The translations under genes and the position numbers were made by a program. Positions 24,055 to 37,400 of a stretch of 64,000 nt of DNA are shown here, piece by piece. Source of the DNA: Diadema setosum (lineage: Eukaryota > Echinodermata > Echinoidea > Diadematoida > Diadematidae); assembly GCA_033980235.1 (NCBI GenBank), contig CM067067.1:13482401-13546400 (forward strand), written 5' to 3'. The notes below the pieces were generated by a model, which saw only the letters and a list, made by a program, of their open reading frames with translations, was not told the origin of the DNA and ran no database searches. The stretch's first letter is position 1; every line of letters begins with the position of its first letter.

Positions 24055-24485
24055 GTGCACGTCACGAGTTTGACACTCTTGCGTCATACAGCCCGCTAGC
24101 CATACAGCTCAAGAGTCTTACAGCCCACGAATCATACAGCCCATGAGCTCGACACTTGGCAAATAAAGCCCACGAGTCTGACACTAGGCGAACTAGACCC
24201 ACAAGTTCGACACTGAGCGAAAAAAAAGACCCATGAGATCGACACACTAAGCTCCGTGATGTAACGTCGAACTCGTGGACCTTGTTGCCAAGTGTCGGAC
24301 TCGTGTGCCCTCTTTGCTTAGAGTCGGACTCGTGGCCCTTGTCTGCCTACTGTCGGACTCATGGGCCTTATTTGCCTAATGTCGAGCTCATGGGTTGTAT
24401 GACTCATGGACCTTTTTTTTTTTATCAATGTCGAACTCGTGGGCCGTATGACTCGTGGGTGTTGTTGGTCTCTTGGGATGACCCC
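24055..24485. mobile_element. Fold-back repeat family A, copy 1
   Basis: Begins GTGCACGTCACGAG and ends CTCTTGGGATGACCCC. The left half is built of words like CCCACGAGTTCGACACTAGG and CATACAGCCCACGAG repeated every 16-35 bp. The right half is the complement, repeating GTCGGACTCGTGGGCC and GTATGACTCGTGGG. The arms meet near 24260. It matches copies at 37595-37895 and 43650-43890, the latter inverted: its left end GGGGTCATCCCGCGAG is the complement of this copy's right end. No coding capacity is present, and frames across it are repeat artefacts. Confidence 0.8.
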
Positions 24486-24805
24486 TTCTGATCGCATACT
24501 AGTATTTGTCAAAACCTGTCTTTCAACTTCGCACATGATCCAAGTGATTTCATTTTTTTTTTTTTTTTTTAGCAAAGAATGATACTAAAACAGAAAAACA
24601 ACGCTCATCCCTTGGATATATAGAGAAAAATTCTCACAAACTGAAGAGACCTGCACACATAAGCACTCAATACTAGTACTCTTTGCTTAAAGTGCCACCT
24701 ACATCAAACAGACATACGTCACGCACAACTGGCAAAGTGCAAGGTGTTGACATGACAAACACGACATAAAATGCGCGGGACACGACACTCGGGAAAACGG
24801 TTTAC

Positions 24806-24843
24806 CTGTTGGTGAAAAGTGCAACGCCAAAGTCTACCTTAAA
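24806..24843 (-). CDS. Weak candidate short exon
   Basis: A minus-strand 38-bp block between CAGCATGTAAATCAG and CAG/GTAAACCG. Only one frame is open, FKVDFGVALFTN plus two bases. The block is too short for openness to mean much. It is listed for its strand, its plausible residues and its position about 0.8 kb upstream of the coding-like region ending at 22854. Confidence 0.18.
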
Positions 24844-25856
24844 CTGATTTACATGCTGGGCGGGATGTAGAATTAGGACATTAGGTATCTTCTGTCCCAA
24901 GCAGCAACGCTCCAATCATGATTGCAAGATGTTAGGAAAGTTTGTGGTAGGTTTTGGAAACTATCATTATGTTATGTCAACACGAGACGATTTTAACACA
25001 TAATTTACAGTACAATATTCCACTTCATGCTCAAGGTTGTTTTGAAATAGAAGGTAAACACAGATGAAAAAAGTGGTAGATATTTTTTGCTTCACAAATT
25101 TCACTAGCTTGCATACACACAAAAATGATATTCGTTTTAATCATAACAAACAGATGAAGTGTTGATCCCTTGGTCTTATGAATTTCGAGATTAACCTACA
25201 CATATTTTTTTTTAATGATCTGACATGATTTCAAAAACAAAATATTGTGTCATATCATTGAATGCTTTCATGTGTTGCAAAAAAGCAAATGATCAGTAAT
25301 GACATTTCAGTTGGATTTTGTAAAATTAATTTATTGACAGCAAAAATCCAAATTTTATGATATCGTTTTTGACATATCATTGGGAGAGCTGAAAGTTCAT
25401 GGGATCCCCCACCTCAGCTAAATTGTCATAGTAAATCCGACCACACTCACTTTGTGTCGTAACATAAAGATTTCCAGGTTTCATGTCTTTATTGCTATAA
25501 TTATTATTATCAACCATGTCTGATTTTGATCAAAGTTCTTCCATGTTTATCTGAGTATACTGTATATCGAACACTGTCTTATCTAACTTCTTTGACTTTA
25601 CACAAAATTATTCATTTTCCATGTAAAGGGGTGTATTGTGTTGTTAGCATTACATAATAAGTGTACGAGACAGAGTAAAAAAAAATGGGAACATACACAC
25701 GCGCACAAAAAAAAAAAAAATACGGATAAGCCTGACTGTCTGCATAAGCAATAACGTCACAGGCTATAACAATCGACAAAGTGGCAAAGACTATTAACAT
25801 GTGAAACTAAACATTCCATTTCCAACAGCAGGGGAACATGAACTGCCATTTGACTA

Positions 25857-26551
25857 TATGTGACCGTGCACCTCAAAACGAACATAAAGTCGCACACACT
25901 GATTTTGCGTGAGGACTGAAAATAAGTGAAATGGGTCAACCTAGCCGAACTTGACTTTTTCATATTTTCTGAAAGAGCGGGTCTTCTTTTACATTATGCT
26001 AAAATTTGGTATCATAAAACGGGCAGGAAAGTGTGCTTTTTTAGCAGTTTATCTGAAACATTTTTGGTAGAATAGTGTGATTAGGTGTGTCTTTAGAATC
26101 CCTTTTTCATTTCTGAAAAACCTTGCCCACACTCTTCACTTTCAACTCTAATAACTTTTGAAAGGATAGTGCTACTGCTTTGAAAGTTGGCATTAATTAT
26201 GAACAGAGTGTGTTAATGAGGCATGCTTAATTTCAGTTTAATTTGATAATATCTTCATTGCTGCAACTCTGGTGATTTACTTCCTGTTTTTTGTCCCATT
26301 CATCGCACGGCCAGCACGGTTTGGTAAAGATTAAGCGCTTGAATAGACATTGCACTTCAGAGCCTCTTTTCTCAGTTCACACTTTTCCTGAGTTTGTGCT
26401 TTCTTTCCAATATTTAGACAGGTTAGGAGAGTCCGTTTGATTTGGGTTATACATCATTTTAACGCTTAAAGTCTGCTCTTTCAGAATATGATCTTAACTA
26501 CAAATTCATGTCTGGCGACTTTTTGTTTGTTTTGAGGTGCAGAGTCACATA
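25857..26551. mobile_element. TA-flanked MITE with 36-bp inverted ends
   Basis: The left end TATGTGACCGTGCACCTC, AAAACGAACATAAAGTCGC and the complement of the right end TATGTGACTCTGCACCTC, AAAACAAACAAAAAGTCGC agree at all but a few positions. TA dinucleotides flank both ends. The 695-bp interior has no frame above 80 codons and is only weakly palindromic. TA duplication with these ends suggests a Tc1/mariner- or similar TA-targeting transposase acting in trans; the superfamily assignment is inference. Confidence 0.8.
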
Positions 26552-26559
26552 TAGCGGTG

Positions 26560-28710
26560 TAAAAGTCAAACACAAAATTCAACCAGTACAGGGCTGATGG
26601 CAGAGCTGTTGTCGTGCGTGCAAAATTCCGGGGAAAATTGAAGACATTCTTTGAAATTAGCTCTATCTATTCAGCAATCAGCAGAGGTCGCATTTCCGGA
26701 AGTGAATCTTTCTTCTGCTGCTCCAGAAGTAAAGGGATGTCTGTTGATAAGGCCTTTAGTTTTGTTTTTGTTTTTTCCGGGGGCTTCCATGATAACTTCC
26801 ATGATAATTTAAAGATTGGATTAATTAGATGTAGACATGTTCTTTAAGTGCAGATAAATGCAACATTACCATGGTTACTGTGTTATATTCAATGTTGACA
26901 CGAACGTTAGGAGTAATAAGATTATGCGGTAATCAAATAGCTCATCAGCATGGTTCACAGAATCACATTTTAGATATTCAAATAAATGTAATTACGCGTA
27001 TCATACAAGAGTACTAATCCAGACTTGTAAGCCAACAGATCGAGGGCCTCGACTACAGAAGTGCTATGGTAAAACCTGAATCACGACGCACTGTGTCACG
27101 TTGACCAATTAAGATTGTATTATTTTGAAGGACAGGGATGCTTCTACCAATACATTTTCCATGCATGTATAGGCTGTAATCTTTTGATCATTAAAAATGA
27201 TGGGTGTTGTGCAAGCAAGACCTGATTGATATAGGTGAGAGGAGGCAAATCTGGAGATTTATATTCAAACGTCTTGAAACTCCGTCCACATCTTAATAAA
27301 AAAAAAGTTATCAATCAGAATGACTAGGTTGATGGAATCTATTTAATTGTAATGTCAGGCATTCAGGAGACTGAAATTACGCAGTTAGTTATTGGCAGGT
27401 GTATCTACACACCACTAAATTTAACGTTTGAATAGTGAAAGACACTGATACTTTTTGTGAAACACGCCACTCTTGCAGAAAAATATCAGCCGGTCTCTAA
27501 AAGAGAGAAATGAGAGTGGGGTGTAGGGAGACAGAAAGTTAGGGAAAGAAAATTGTGCCTACTTGTGCTTGCATGTGTGCATGCGTGCGAAAGAGAGAAA
27601 GCAAAAAAAATCTAACGGGAAAGATAATAAAAAGATGCCTAAAGCCTACACCGCTGGCAAATGACAATGTTCAATAGAGACATTTGGTCTGTAATTGTTC
27701 AGTAAACTTCTAGATGTTCACTTCGTTTAATGTGGTGGAGAGAGAAGTTACCACTTGCAGTGCGGTTATTTTTATCCCCACTTTTATCCCAAGCAGAGTA
27801 GCCGTGTGAGCTTTCACCACAAACAAAGGGAAGAGGGGAGGGGTGAGTCATCCATCATTATGTCCTGACGTCATCACTTGCAATAAATTTCCACGACAAG
27901 GTTCGTGTGAACAAAAAAAAAAAGTATAAGAAAATGAAGAAAAAAAAATCGCTTGAAATTGATAGCAAGATTTGGAGCCCTAAAGCGGGGTTCGCCTAAC
28001 CAACCAGAAGGGATATATTTCACTAAGATGTTTCTTTGCTTCTATTCTTGGCAAAGAAGTTAAGTTTGCCTCATTTCTGCACATGATACCCTAAAGGGAT
28101 TTCTGGTTAACCCTTTCCGAAGTTGAGTTTAGGAACTATATTCGAATAATGTTCATGCGTAAAATTTTCCCTTTTCTGGAAAAAAAAAGTGAATTCAATT
28201 TTAACACGTTCGTCACGACAGTAGAAATGTAAGTTTCGACTCTCACGGTTTTGATCAATGATCTATTTATACTCTAGGGAAAAAGCATATCAAATATCGG
28301 AAAAGCATTTCAAATTTCTATCATTTTTGTTAATATTGCCTCTTCTCTATCATGTCATTTCAATTTGGATAGAAGATTATTCATTTCCTCCATTATTTTA
28401 TGCCTTTCTTTATCTTTGGGGCCTACAAAAGCAATACAGAGATCAATGGGTAAATTTTCCAAATTAATTTGTTTCCCATTGTGTTAGATTTGTCTTTTGT
28501 TCTCATTGTTATAATTATGGAAGAGCACATACGCATGAATGATTGTCAATTTTTGCAAGTACCTTTGTGCTTTGGAAGAGAAGCGCGAATGTGTTCACTC
28601 ATGCGTAAAGTTTCCCTTTTTATTGACCTTCCAGGTTGAAACATTCTATGGGAAATATGAGTTTGAAAAAGTGTTTACTTTCTTTTTATTGCTGAGTGTA
28701 TATTATACAA
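26560..28710. other. Gene-free stretch
   Basis: AT-rich with A runs. A weak fold-back (GGTTCGCCTAACCAACCAG against CTGGTTAACCC) spans about 27980-28120. No exon candidate was found. Confidence 0.4.
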
Positions 28711-28712
28711 AG

Positions 28713-28718
<6 letters not shown>

Positions 28719-28759
<41 letters not shown>

Positions 28760-28783
28760 TACGTGTGTGTGTGTGTGTGTGTA
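28719..28783. repeat. (TA)n then (GT)n microsatellite
   Basis: TA array at 28719-28757, short GCATAC junction, then about 11 GT units. Confidence 0.93.
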
Positions 28784-28917
28784 AAATACAAGTCGGAAGC
28801 AACTTTTTATACTGTGTGATTGCCATACACAACGAGGACACTTTGTCACTTCACAGTCATTGGATGAACAAGAACTATGCAATGTTACGTCACAATACAA
28901 CATTATTTGTAACTTAC

Positions 28918-28953
28918 CAATAGTTTCAACTCGAAGCGTTTGTACAACTGCAG
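28918..28953 (-). CDS. Candidate short exon (36 or 30 bp, phase 0)
   Basis: The minus-strand 5' splice site TTG then GTAAGTTAC is near consensus. Two in-phase 3' splice sites (AAATATCAG and, 6 bp on, CTGCAG) give LQLYKRFELKLL or LYKRFELKLL. Both lengths are multiples of three. Such NAGNNNNNAG tandem acceptors are plausible, but the block is short. It lies on the same strand as the better candidates. The opposite strand also shows a start-like ATGGAAGACGTAG at 28978 running into GTGAGTTTC, an equally untested alternative. Confidence 0.25.
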
Positions 28954-28999
28954 CTGATATTTGACGTGCAGAGTGGATGGAAGACGTAGAAAACAGCTC

Positions 29000-30600
29000 A
29001 GATTATGAAGTGAGTTTCTTTATGTTTGTCAAGAAAATTTCATTGAAAGTTACTGCAGACTACTCCTTAAAGAGAGAATTCGGAGTTGATAAAAATCATC
29101 TCCGGACTAACTAACGTCTTGGCTTCTTTAGGCATCATTTAAATGTCATTGATTTAGTATATCACATCTTGAAACATCAAAGGATTCTAAACTTCGTATT
29201 CAAGCCTCTTGAAAATAATTCCAAACACTTAAGATATTGGTAAGTGGTTCCACCATTTTATCAACTTTGATCTCGAATCGCTGTGTGTGTATGCGTGATT
29301 GCTTGTTTAGTTATCCTATTCGCTGTTATCTACGGTAGATATTAACTTGTTTATCAGAGAAAATCAGAGAAGAGGTTTGGAATTATAAAATCACACTAAA
29401 ACTATCGATCTACTGAATAAGCATGGGTAAAATTCACAATCCTTTGACACTCGAATCACTCACTAACTGCTTGTCTGTAGACGTGAAGCGGATATATGGT
29501 AAAGGCTTATTCAAATCGTGAAGAATTTGATGGCATACTTAATAATTTCCTTGCATTTGCGATGAAGTTTTATCCAATAAAATGACTTATTTAAAAAGAA
29601 ATCAATATACCCCATCTCCGAGTGAGAATACCATTGCCAGTGTTTATACAGAGGATACTGAAAAACATATTAACTTAATGCGATAACATATAATGTTTTT
29701 GTATATCCTAAAACAGGAAAAAACACTTATCTGAACGAAATTTTCGCTGAATGTTTGCATTGAATCAACATGAATGACATTCATACTAACCCTACTACAA
29801 CAGTGCCTTTAAAAGTAGTCAAGTCTTCCATCTACATAGTGCCGTTAGATCCGATCAATTAATCTCTACAACTTTATCTGAATAACCTGAATGTGCAAGA
29901 TGTGAAGTGATTTTGAGCGTTTAACTCAGAGGAGTGTAAGAAGGGGAACGGAAAACGCACACAATGATGGCGTTGAGAATCAAAGTGTTTCTTTTGTGCT
30001 TCATGTCGTCCCCATGAACATTGGAATTCCCTGTGTGTCATGTGGACAGAAAACATTGAATCCTTATACAGTCTCGCATGTTGAAGATTTGTATCCATAC
30101 GCGTGTCTCCATGCACACTGAAAGTAGAAATTGCTCTTTGTTCAGCATTGAACATTTTCTGCAAACTCTCGAACTGTTCAGTCGAGGTTCACTTTTGACA
30201 AATAGGAACAACGTAAACGAAAAGCAAACATACACTCGTTCAGAAAGGGAAAAAAATACTGCTGCTTGATCTCATGGCCTAACACACGACATGAATAGCA
30301 AGATGTTTTACTCCCAATGCACACGGATAACCAGGTTGCCGCTTATGCCAATATTTCTTTTTATGTGATATAGGGGGGGGGGGTGCATAAGCAAAGAAAG
30401 CGATGACAGAACATTTCACTGCTGCATCAAGAAGCTGAAAAGAAGAGGAGACGAAACAAAGGCAACATAAAACAAATTAAAATGCTTTACCCATCATTTT
30501 TTAAACTCTTGAATGATTCAGGTATGAGAAAGCAAATCGCACTCTCGCACACACACAGACAGACAAAGAGAATCTTGTGGTATCAAAGTTAATTTAAGCC
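29000..30600. other. Gene-free stretch
   Basis: AT-rich, a poly-G run at about 30372-30382, no repeats of note and no convincing exon. Confidence 0.4.
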
Positions 30601-30752
30601 ATCTAAGTGGCCCTCTTTACACTCTGGTGTTTATCATTGGACTACGCAACAAAGTAGGCCTAATGATGACCCAAGCGGAACATGACGACCTCTTTGCGAC
30701 GAAAACATAAACTCTCAACCCATTATATCCAATTCCACGATGAGTGTTCCAG

Positions 30753-30842
30753 TCTCCCGCTCGAGTATCCATGCCGAAGAAGGCAGTTGCTTGCACTTCG
30801 CAACTTTCGGTTACGTGCTCCCGGCGAAATGTCACCACTAAG
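30753..30842 (+). CDS. Candidate exon of ambiguous strand
   Basis: This segment is distinctly GC-richer than its flanks. On the plus strand, TGTTCCAG precedes a 90-bp block that is open throughout (SPARVSMPKKAVACTSQ, then LSVTCSRRNVTTK) and followed by AAG/GTAAACC. On the minus strand the same DNA is open after TTTACCTTAG, reading VTFRREHVTESCEVQ and GMDTRAGDWNTHRGIGYNG. The minus frame continues to about 30620 and has no clear 5' splice site. Both cannot be right. The plus reading has the better splice pair, but the minus reading matches the strand of most other candidates. Further minus frames (VYGTTPVEIRVNHIKTM) lie near 31165-31040. Confidence 0.25.
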
Positions 30843-31169
30843 GTAAACCAAACACTGGGGCCAACATGGAAACTGAGACGGAGTGTTCGCAGCGTTCATG
30901 AAGGAGAGATAAATGCGGGAGAAGTCGCTTTTAGATGAGCTTCAATCGCATCGTGTCACGGTTCATTGGAGCCAAACCAGGTCTTTGTTCCTCGATGCTG
31001 CGTGGCCGAATCAGAAGTAAAATAAAATAACGCAACAATGACTACCGAAAGCCTCTGACTAATAGAATTACGACCGGGTTGCTTCTTTTTCACTCCTGTA
31101 GTTGGATCGAGTCTCCGCATGGTCTTGATATGATTAACTCTTATTTCTACTGGTGTTGTTCCGTACACC

Positions 31170-33500
31170 CTTTATGAAAATAAATAAGGATTCACCTATC
31201 AGCGATGCAGACCTAGATCACTGGACCCAAGAAGCAATCAGTTATCAACCATATTTGTAACATCAGATATTCTATTCGCGCTGTCATCTGTTGTTCGATA
31301 TAATAGCCAAACTATCGACTTAACTGCTGGTAATGACTCATAACAATAGATTAAATTTTGACCCCAGATATTGGTGTATAGGCAGATAGGCCTAATGGAT
31401 ATCTATAATGCATGGACTCGTTATGAACACGAGGCAGAGAAAAGAAATGATGTCGTATAAGTCAGAGAAAAAGAGGCAACAATGTTTACAATTCTGGACA
31501 GGAAGATACCAACGTGTCTCTATCTATTATGCCTTACACAGCTTGGTCTAAGAATCCAATAATGCACCTCCAAAGCTACTATAGTCTTAACTTAGCACAC
31601 ACAGGCGCAGATGTGTACACAAACACGTCATCATGTCCATGTCCCGACTTCACAAAGATATAAATTTAAAGCTAAGCATATTGTACATGGAGGGACTCTC
31701 AAATTCATCTTCCGCCATTTGGAATGTGCTTGCAATATATCGGAAAGCTCCACCAAGGAACTTGTCTGGCTGACCAGGCTGGCTGGCTTGATTAATAGGT
31801 TGGTTTGTGGTATCTTGTGATGTGTGAATGGGGTATCCAACTTTTATTCATGAAGCGCCCTCCCCGTTCAGGAGTGGGTACGTAGATCCTGCTAGTACCT
31901 GATGATTGAACCGTGTTCAAGCAGGCAATATTTAACCGCATGCATGCAGAGCAAATCGCGTGCAAAGATAACTGTTTTGGCCCGATCTTTTGAAATCAAT
32001 ATAACCGAATATAAAACATCACGTAGCAATCTGGTAAGCTTAGAGATTGTAGTAGTTCCGCTTTTTGGTAATTATTTCGCATTTTCGTCATTGACTGAAG
32101 TCGTACAATTAAGGCGTTATTTCACACTTTTCGTATGCATTTGTGTACATTTCAGAAAGTACACTTCAGTGTCTGGTATATATTCAAATCGACAGTTCTG
32201 CAGGCATAAATGAGAACTATGTTTTCGAAATCAAATCTATGGTTTAAATCTAGTCCCCGGGCAAAAATAAACACAGCAAGGTGTATATGTTGCCCACTCG
32301 CCTGTCAGTGTGCCTTTGCTACTCGATATTTGTTGGCATACGCTATGTCCCACGCGTATTTAGGCTATCAGAATTTGAATAATCCGCAGACTAGAGTTTA
32401 ACTACCTTTGTGAATATTTCTGGCAAACATTGTTTAAAGTCTGGGGGTCCTGCTTCCCAAATCAATAACATGAGCTGATTGCCAATGAGGCTTAGCACTT
32501 CAAAAGAAAAAGCTCATACGCGCCGATGAATCGCCAAATGTCAACCTCATTATTTCAGGAAAATTTAGAATCGAACAAACGAACACAGAAGAGGTAATTA
32601 GTAAAGAGTACATTGGAGGACAGTGCACATGGTTAATGGCGTGCGTTTGCAGATAATCATCCTTGGAGACCGACACAAAATAACCCCCGTTTTGTATTCC
32701 GTCCGATGAACCCTTTAGGAGTTAAGGTATATGCGTCTTTATAGCTGTAGAAAGTGAGGGTTTGCACTTCATTTCTGTCATTACATCGAGGATCTATCAA
32801 CGAGCACTGAGACCAAATATAACTTTTTTTCCCGTTGCGGCTATTTTCATCAATTTCCTAAACAGCCATTTACCGCGTGGTTGACTTAATCGTACAATTA
32901 CGAACTGTCAAAAGCATAAGGAGTAGCTTACCTGGACATGTTCTCAGAGCGACATTTACTGACTTTCAAAGCAAAGATTCCCCCCCCCAAAAAAAAAAAA
33001 TAAAAAATTGTATTTGAACAAACCAGTTCTCTTGATTTCACAATAGGACTAATAGCGTTCGGAATCGTTGGCGTTTCACCGCCACCTGGATTTAAGGAAA
33101 ATACGGCCGAGCGCATCTCTTATGACCATAGAAATCTGCTAAATATACTAGACTATTGCACATCTTACGGCATTTTGGGCGAACGTTCTATCCCCAAAGC
33201 TACTTGGAGAACCGCAAATACGGTTCAGTGACAGGGGATCGCGCGTCGACGGTACCAAAGTCACGTCAAATACGAAATCGGAGCGTCTGGGATTCTTCTC
33301 TATTCAATAAACAAAAGAATGAAAAATGATCAAAGAGTTTCAATCGTTCAAGGCTGTGGCCGATAATCTGCCACGTAATGACGTTTTATCCGGGACTTTG
33401 GCACCCATTTTTGAGGGTCCTTGCGGACTGCCGAGGAATTTAATGCGAGCTGAAACCACCGCTAGCCCAAGGGAGCCGACCCGGATTCCAGTGCAAATCA
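31170..33500. other. Mixed spacer with minor exon-like blocks
   Basis: A plus-strand block at about 31925-32033 is open (ITVLARSFEINITEYK) and runs into CTG/GTAAGCTT, but its 3' splice site lacks a pyrimidine tract. A 27-bp minus block at 32932-32958 has CAG/GTAAGC. A C8A12 homopolymer junction lies at 32981-33000. None is strong enough to call. Confidence 0.3.
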
Positions 33501-33519
33501 ACCAGAGAGTTAATCTTAC

Positions 33520-33562
33520 CTAGGCTCTGCACTGAGAGCACGTTTCGGTTAAGCAAGCTTCG
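33520..33562 (-). CDS. Candidate short exon (43 bp)
   Basis: Minus strand: TTTTTCCATTCTGCCAG, then the block, then TAG/GTAAGATT. Both splice signals are close to consensus. The frame RSLLNRNVLSVQSL is open, as is a Cys-rich second frame (EACLTETCSQCRA) that ends in TAG at the very edge. The first is therefore preferred, leaving one spare base for the next exon. The plus strand also carries an open frame here (33326-33523), without splice signals. Confidence 0.25.
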
Positions 33563-34453
33563 CTGGCAGAATGGAAAAACAGGAGTAATAATGGCGATCA
33601 AATTCTGCTTTCGTGCCAATAAAAAGAAAAAACAACAACAATTAATATCTTTGCCTGGTAGCGAGTACTGGTCCGCATGCTGAAGGCTCGCACGTGTTTT
33701 TTTTTTCCCAATATTATTGTACATTACAATATTTCATATACTTCACCTATGGGAATGCTCAAAGCGTAGTACGTCATACCACAAATCAAGGTAAATTACA
33801 TCTCGCTTGGCAACCATTAACCTGCTTAGGTAAATCTCTGTTATACTATACCACATTCATTCAGCACAGCTAGTGTGTAAGCATAATGTTTGTAAACAAC
33901 TTAAAACACTTTACTGTGTATGTCACATACCTATTTTGTATGATATCAATAACATAAAAACTCAGAAATGTACGCAAAAAAAAGAGAATGCCAAATTACG
34001 AAATTGCTTCATCAAGTTTGACAGCTAAGGATGTATAATGAGAACCTGATTATTTGGTATCTTCTATACGGTATATTGACGGGATAGAGAGGGCTTTTCA
34101 TACTTCGTTCTCCCGCCGTTTAGCCTGCGTGATGCCAACCAACCAATCGTATGCAATCTATATTTCTGGCTTCTTTTTTGTTTCTTTTTGATCCGGAGTA
34201 GAGCAATTTGGCGTGGGATTTAGGCATCTTTGCAGTAGGCTCGAAGTTGGGTTGTATTTCACCTCAGAAGAGCTCACACGCATTTAGCGAGGGTACGGGG
34301 CAAGAATTTGAGTTGGTGTTTTTCTCCCCCTTCGCAGGAAAGTCCATGCTGGATATAGCTTGGATGACGTTTTTAATCAAGAGGGATTGACGGCGCCTTT
34401 CTCACGAATCCTTCCTAAGCTTATGTTTCCGTCAGTAAACATTTTTGCACGGA

Positions 34454-34478
34454 GGGGGGGGGGGGGGGGGGGGGGGGG
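34454..34478 (+). repeat. Uninterrupted run of 25 G
   Basis: G25 followed by TAAGGGG. The longest G homopolymer in the window, capable of G-quadruplex formation and a likely length-variable site. Confidence 0.95.
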
Positions 34479-34499
34479 TAAGGGGAACTGGCCAAGTAT

Positions 34500-37400
34500 C
34501 AACCTTGTATATGAAAATTCTAATTTGGAGTTCAATGATGAAGGACCCACCATAGATCACTGAGACTATGCCACACAAACTGCTTATGCTTTTTGTTTCT
34601 CTTTTTTTATTTTCATTTTGTGTGTGTGTGTGTTCTCAATGCCAACATTTGACTTGGAGTGACATTGTTCGTCACATCGATGTCGGCGTCAGTGCTCGGT
34701 TACATATTATCACGAGTATGAGTCACTAAATGTTATGGAAATGAGGAATGCTATAGGAAATTTTCGTTGGTTATCAGTCTACTCAAGTCTCACCAAAGTA
34801 ACGGCTCGATCTCTGCGACTCCTTTCCGCCCTCAATCGTGTCAATTTTCGTAATGAAATACCCATACTTTTAGAGGTTCGCCTCGAAGGTATTGCGTGGT
34901 TGCCATTTTCAGCTTGTCCTCTCTACTGTTTCTCTGTTGCATTTTTTTTTTTTTTTTAGATTTGAAAATGAGACTACATTGAATTGGTATAAAAAGTGTA
35001 TGTTTTTTACGGTAGTGTTAGATTGACCATAAATTTAGAAGTGAACAAATTTCAGGAGTCCCTAATTATTTAATATGGAAAGCATGAGCATATGTCTCTC
35101 GCCAGATTACCATATTATTTGCATAATTCTAATGGTGTCTATGTTGTGTACGTATGAAATGAAATTAATTGAGCGGAAAACAGATAGTGCTTGTGACATT
35201 TTACTGAGTGTACATCCAGAATCTGGAAACACTTTAACGACAACAAGGATTTAATACCGACAAAGCCCTAACATTTTCCAAGAAGGTCCCCGTTTTTTCA
35301 GCTTTATTTACAATCATTTAAAAGGTACCGTAACGTCAATAATTTGCGTAAAATTTAACATATTAGCATTGTCATAACTGTTACCATTGATGCCAATATC
35401 ACTATACCCACCACTTTAATGTTTATAACCGTAAGTATTCACAACGATATTTTAATGTACGTTTAGGACGAATTAATTATGATTAATAGTCACGCTAGAG
35501 AATTTGTAATCTATGCAGTTTTCACCGGACGCAGTGCATTAATATGGTTGTCAGCATTGGCAATCACATTGGGCCACAAAACTGAAGAATGGCTTTTTTC
35601 ACGCCATGCTTCTTTCGGACGTGTTCCTCATTTTATTTCTTTATCTTTCGCGTTTCTCATGCTCCCCACGTCTTTTCTATTACTCGTGGTGCATAGTTTG
35701 AACATTTATGTTATTAAGTATCTTTTCTTGTTTCCCTCACAATCCTTTTCCTCCTACGTCGTCCGGTGAGATTTTTCTGTTTTTGTTTCCCAAAGCTTTA
35801 TTATTATTTATCCACAGCGTGTTAATGTAACACCCTTTCGTCAACTTTCCCATGATCGTCACGGCTGCAGATCAAAGCCAAGAAATCAATCATGTAATGG
35901 TTCGCGCCTTTCCAAACCACTCCATTTTCAAGAGGCCCCCTGTGTGCATAAACATAGAACTTGGGCAAAGCAAAATGGAGTGTCAGTCAAAACCCTACCC
36001 GCTCTCTTTTTCTCTCCCCCCCCCCCTCTCTCTCTGTCTCTCTCTGGGCTTCAACATCACTGCATTTATGAAGAACGGACCTTACGTAAGAAGAACCTCA
36101 TGTAAAATCTACTACTGCTTGCTTACTATTTATTTGGTTTTTCGTTGTCCTTCTAGAGTACTAAAGGACATTGCACACAAATACATTTAAAACACTAACA
36201 AATCAACCTGCTTGGGTGATGCGTAAATTTTACTGCTGACCTCACTCACTTGTTGCATATTTTGCTTCTCTAAGCCGCAAGACCGTGAGATGAAATCCAT
36301 AACCCCTATACCTTTTAAATCGCAATATCTCTGAAGTGTGCGTGCATTGACGCTAGATATTCATTTCCTGGGTGCGCGGTAAACTGATCTTGGTCAAAGT
36401 TTATCAGGGACCTTTTTCACGAGAGAGTCAAGTCGCGTGAAGCCTATCCACCTGTTTGCCCGGATGGTCGCCAACCCAAAGCTGCAGATGCTTCAGTACT
36501 AAAGGAAAGACCTGCCTCGCCCAATATAATTTGGTAAGTATTTGTTTTGGGTTTTTCATTAAACACTTGTTTCTTTATTCATCTCACGTGATTAAATCAT
36601 CCTCGCTTATTTCTTGAGTCGCGCAACGTCAGAGCAAGCCCATACAGGTCTGCATTACTAGGAATTTACCTCGCCAAATATTTATTTGCATTTCTCTTTG
36701 TCGAAAAGGGCATCTTTCTTTGCTCTGTTTCGCTCTAACCCTTTCTTGACTATTCTCATTTTGTGATATTTTGGATGATTTTTTGTCGGCCTGCTTTGGT
36801 CATATCTAACCATAAATTATTTGCACTTGGCTGTCGAATTACTCTTCCCTCTTGGTAGGGTAGAGCTGTAGGTCTTTGTATAGGAAAATCGTGCGTTTTC
36901 TTTCTTTTTTTTTTCTTTTTCTTTTTTTTTTTTTTTGCACTGAAGAGATTCATATGATATTTTATCCAGATGTGAGCGGGTGTTGTGCATAAATTGGATT
37001 TGCCAGAGCGTGTCTGGATGTTTTGCCGGGTTTTACATATAACGTTAAGCCTATATATTTGTTTGCTCGTTTATTTTTCATACAGTTTGGATGGTGAAGA
37101 TGTATCAATCCAGGATTAATCCTGGGGAGATTCTGCTGCAGAAACGTTTATTGTGTCATCATTAAGATAGATGCATGTTAATTTCTCTGCATTACCATAA
37201 TATGCATTCGAGACAGATTACTCTGATTGAAATCATTAAATCTAAACGGTAGGAGAAAGAAATATGCAAGTGGTCAATTTCAGAGAGAAAGGGGATCTTC
37301 AAACGCCAAATCATCTCATTTAGTAATTAAAGGGCACTCAACAATTTTGCAACTGCAAATGAAACAAACAATTAACTCATTTATACAAGATAAACAACAA

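Noticed and set aside
24062..24575. Frames on both strands across family A copy 1, and equivalents at 37490 and 43654
   Set aside because: Translations of tandem words in the fold-back; strand-symmetric and not coding.
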